Assembly (NCBI GenBank): GCA_005239945.1
Contig: SBAY01000055.1
Location: 1 to 6,664, forward strand
Direction of reading: 5' to 3'
Length of the DNA: 6,664 nucleotides
From: Nitrospira sp.
GTDB taxonomy: Bacteria; UBA9089; CG2-30-40-21; SBAY01
Part shown: one piece after another, positions 5,853-6,664 of the stretch
Numbering within the stretch: position 1 is the first letter of the stretch
How the letters are laid out: the number at the start of each line of letters is the position of its first letter
Notes under the pieces: model-generated
The model's database searches: none
Told to the model about the DNA's origin: nothing
The model's input: only the letters and a program-made list of their open reading frames with translations
Program-made: the position numbers and the translations under genes

Positions 5853-5928
5853 TGGAGCGGGAGAAGGGACTTGAACCCTCGACACCAACCTTGGCAAGGT
5901 TGTACTCTACCAACTGAGCTACTCCCGC
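5853..5928 (-). tRNA. tRNA-Gly (anticodon GCC)
   Basis: The minus strand forms a cloverleaf with acceptor GCGGGAG/CTCCCGC, D arm GCTC-AGTTGGTA-GAGT, and anticodon stem CAACC/GGTTG around TTGCCAA, giving GCC. The T arm is GAGGG-TTCAAGT-CCCTT. Discriminator U fits tRNA-Gly, and the CCA end is encoded. It has its own consensus promoter. Confidence 0.97.
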
Positions 5929-5938
5929 ATCTGTTTAT

Positions 5939-5967
5939 ATTATACTTAATTATCCCCTTTTTGTCAA
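5939..5967 (-). promoter_or_regulatory. Perfect sigma70 promoter of tRNA-Gly
   Basis: On the minus strand TTGACA (5967-5962), a 17-base spacer and TATAAT (5944-5939). Both hexamers and the spacing are exact consensus. Start of transcription is expected near 5932, about four bases before the mature tRNA 5' end. This is the strongest promoter visible in the window. Confidence 0.93.
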
Positions 5968-6002
5968 TCATTATTATAATTTTTTTTGTAGCTATCTACG
6001 AT

Positions 6003-6425
6003 TTACTTCCATTCTAACTCTTTGAGTTCTTTAGGTTGGGTGGCAATGGCAATCTTTTGTGCCCCAGCTACTTTGGCTATATCCATTATTTTGACTGCAT
6101 TACCCAAAAGAATATCCTTGTCTCCATTAATGATGACAAATTTTTCCTTTTCTTTTTCAATTTCTGCCTTAAGATGATTAAATAATTCCTCACCTGCTAC
6201 TTCTTGCTTACCGACATATATTTTATCCTTTGTAATGGTAATAATAATTCCTTCTTGTTGTGGCTCTGTTACCATTGATGAAGGTAAGTTCACCTTTACC
6301 CCTGATTGGATAAGTAAAGGCGTAGCAACCATAAAAATAACCAGTAGTACCAAGAACACATCTGTTAAGGGAGTAATATTTATCTCCCACATAACTTCAT
6401 CTCTTTTAATATCCCCTTCGTGCAT
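6003..6425 (-). CDS. exbD: ExbD/TolR family biopolymer transport protein
   Basis: Inner-membrane subunit of the ExbB-ExbD or TolQ-TolR proton-driven motors that power outer-membrane transport or envelope constriction. The 140 aa are the normal length. A short cytosolic N-terminus leads to INITPLTDVFLVLLVIFMVATPLLI (16-39), one transmembrane helix carrying the essential Asp22. The periplasmic domain follows, with VNLPSS (45-50), ITITKDKIYVGKQEV (62-76), INGDKDILLGNAVKIMDIAKVAG (99-121) and IAIATQP (125-131), all family features. I choose the ATG at 6425: AAGGAG lies 9 bases before it, and the upstream in-frame TTG at 6455 falls within the promoter. No exbB/tolQ is seen beside it, so the choice between ExbD and TolR is open. 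No clear terminator separates it from tRNA-Gly. Confidence 0.92.
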   Translation of the reverse strand: MHEGDIKRDEVMWEINITPLTDVFLVLLVIFMVATPLLIQSGVKVNLPSSMVTEPQQEGIIITITKDKIYVGKQEVAGEELFNHLKAEIEKEKEKFVIINGDKDILLGNAVKIMDIAKVAGAQKIAIATQPKELKELEWK

Positions 6426-6434
6426 TTTATCTTT

Positions 6435-6440
6435 CTCCTT
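6435..6440 (-). promoter_or_regulatory. Ribosome binding site of exbD
   Basis: AAGGAG on the minus strand, 9 bases before the ATG at 6425. It decides the start against the in-frame TTG at 6455. Confidence 0.8.
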
Positions 6441-6446
6441 ATCAAT

Positions 6447-6475
6447 AGAATACAATAATAATGATTAAAAGTCAA
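6447..6475 (-). promoter_or_regulatory. Probable sigma70 promoter of exbD
   Basis: On the minus strand TTGACT (6475-6470, 5 of 6 consensus), a 17-base spacer, and TATTCT (6452-6447, 4 of 6). Transcription would start near 6440, giving a leader of only about 15 bases that starts at the ribosome binding site. The gene would then be transcribed on its own rather than from an exbB promoter. Confidence 0.65.
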
Positions 6476-6490
6476 GCGTTTTTTTCGGAG

Positions 6491-6514
6491 GGGGGGTAAT
6501 GCCTCCCTTTTTTT
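6491..6514 (+). terminator. Terminator-like G/C hairpin with T-run
   Basis: GGGGGG (6491-6496) pairs with CCTCCC (6502-6507), one G-U pair, around the loop TAATG, followed by seven T (6508-6514). This has the form of an intrinsic terminator reading rightward. No rightward gene leads into it, so it may stop antisense transcription across exbD, or simply be a repeat fragment. Confidence 0.4.
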
Positions 6515-6664
6515 GTAACCGCCCAGTGAACAGTGGGAGGATTAACCCCAGAGGTCACAGAGAAATTCACAGCGCAGCAGAGCCGCAACCAAATCCCAAC
6601 CTAACGGTTGGAAAAGGAGGTTTATCGCTTTAGCCACACCAAGGTATGTCTTTAAAACCTTCTC
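6515..6664. other. Noncoding right edge with repeat-like sequence
   Basis: No credible gene is present. It opens with GTAACCGCCCAG, matching 10 of 12 bases of the MITE end GTAACCGTTCAG, then CAGTGAA CAGTGGG, a 7-bp echo. A small hairpin CCAACC-TAAC-GGTTGG lies at 6596-6611, followed by AAAAGGAGG without a convincing open frame after it. This may be the start of another repeat element cut by the window edge. Confidence 0.4.

Noticed and set aside
5975..6002. Terminator after exbD
   Set aside because: The only hairpin before the A/T run is a 4-bp GTAG/CTAC stem, and the run on the transcribed strand is A, not T.
6426..6455. TTG start for exbD at 6455
   Set aside because: It lies between the -35 and -10 elements, and AAGGAG is correctly spaced only for the ATG at 6425.

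Overview
This window looks like chromosomal DNA from an AT-rich bacterium with a Gram-negative-type envelope, probably from a poorly sampled lineage. It has an ExbD/TolR inner-membrane protein, a secreted beta-propeller/VWA protein, CCA-encoding tRNA genes, near-consensus sigma70 promoters and ordinary Shine-Dalgarno sites. I cannot name the phylum from the sequence. Short repetitive elements are unusually dense in the gaps, and two have entered coding sequence. That is the most distinctive property of the region.

Left part, plus strand (1-2090). The window opens with a hairpin matching group II intron domain V, probably the 3' remnant of an intron that lies upstream. Then come pgk and tpiA, two consecutive glycolytic genes forming an operon with a 4-base gap. 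The end of pgk is extended by a degenerate 9-bp tandem repeat whose last unit supplies the tpiA ribosome binding site. PGK keeps its fold motifs but has several substitutions at normally invariant active-site positions.

Middle part, minus strand (2404-5538). Read right to left, a large exported protein (signal peptide, TPR, six-bladed NHL propeller, VWA-like domain, Gly/His-rich tail) overlaps pcm, the protein-L-isoaspartate methyltransferase, so the two are translationally coupled. A hairpin repeat and tRNA-Pro(CGG) follow pcm. A perfect 33-bp palindrome is inserted in frame between two NHL blades.

The two gaps bounding this block (2091-2403 and 5539-5852) each carry one copy of a 196-bp element with about 14-bp terminal inverted repeats, in opposite orientations and about 92% identical without gaps. 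This is a MITE-like non-autonomous element. One copy has a candidate 7-bp target duplication. Several other intergenic repeats share its GTAACCG end or its roughly 7-bp internal periodicity.

Right part, minus strand (5853-6475). tRNA-Gly(GCC) has a perfect-consensus promoter. Upstream of it is a solitary exbD/tolR gene with its own promoter and no exbB partner visible. The last ~190 bases are noncoding, with a terminator-like hairpin and what may be the start of another repeat cut by the window edge.

There is no defence system, CRISPR array or clear new enzyme cluster. The interest is in the repeat ecology, the coupled NHL/VWA-pcm pair and the divergent PGK.
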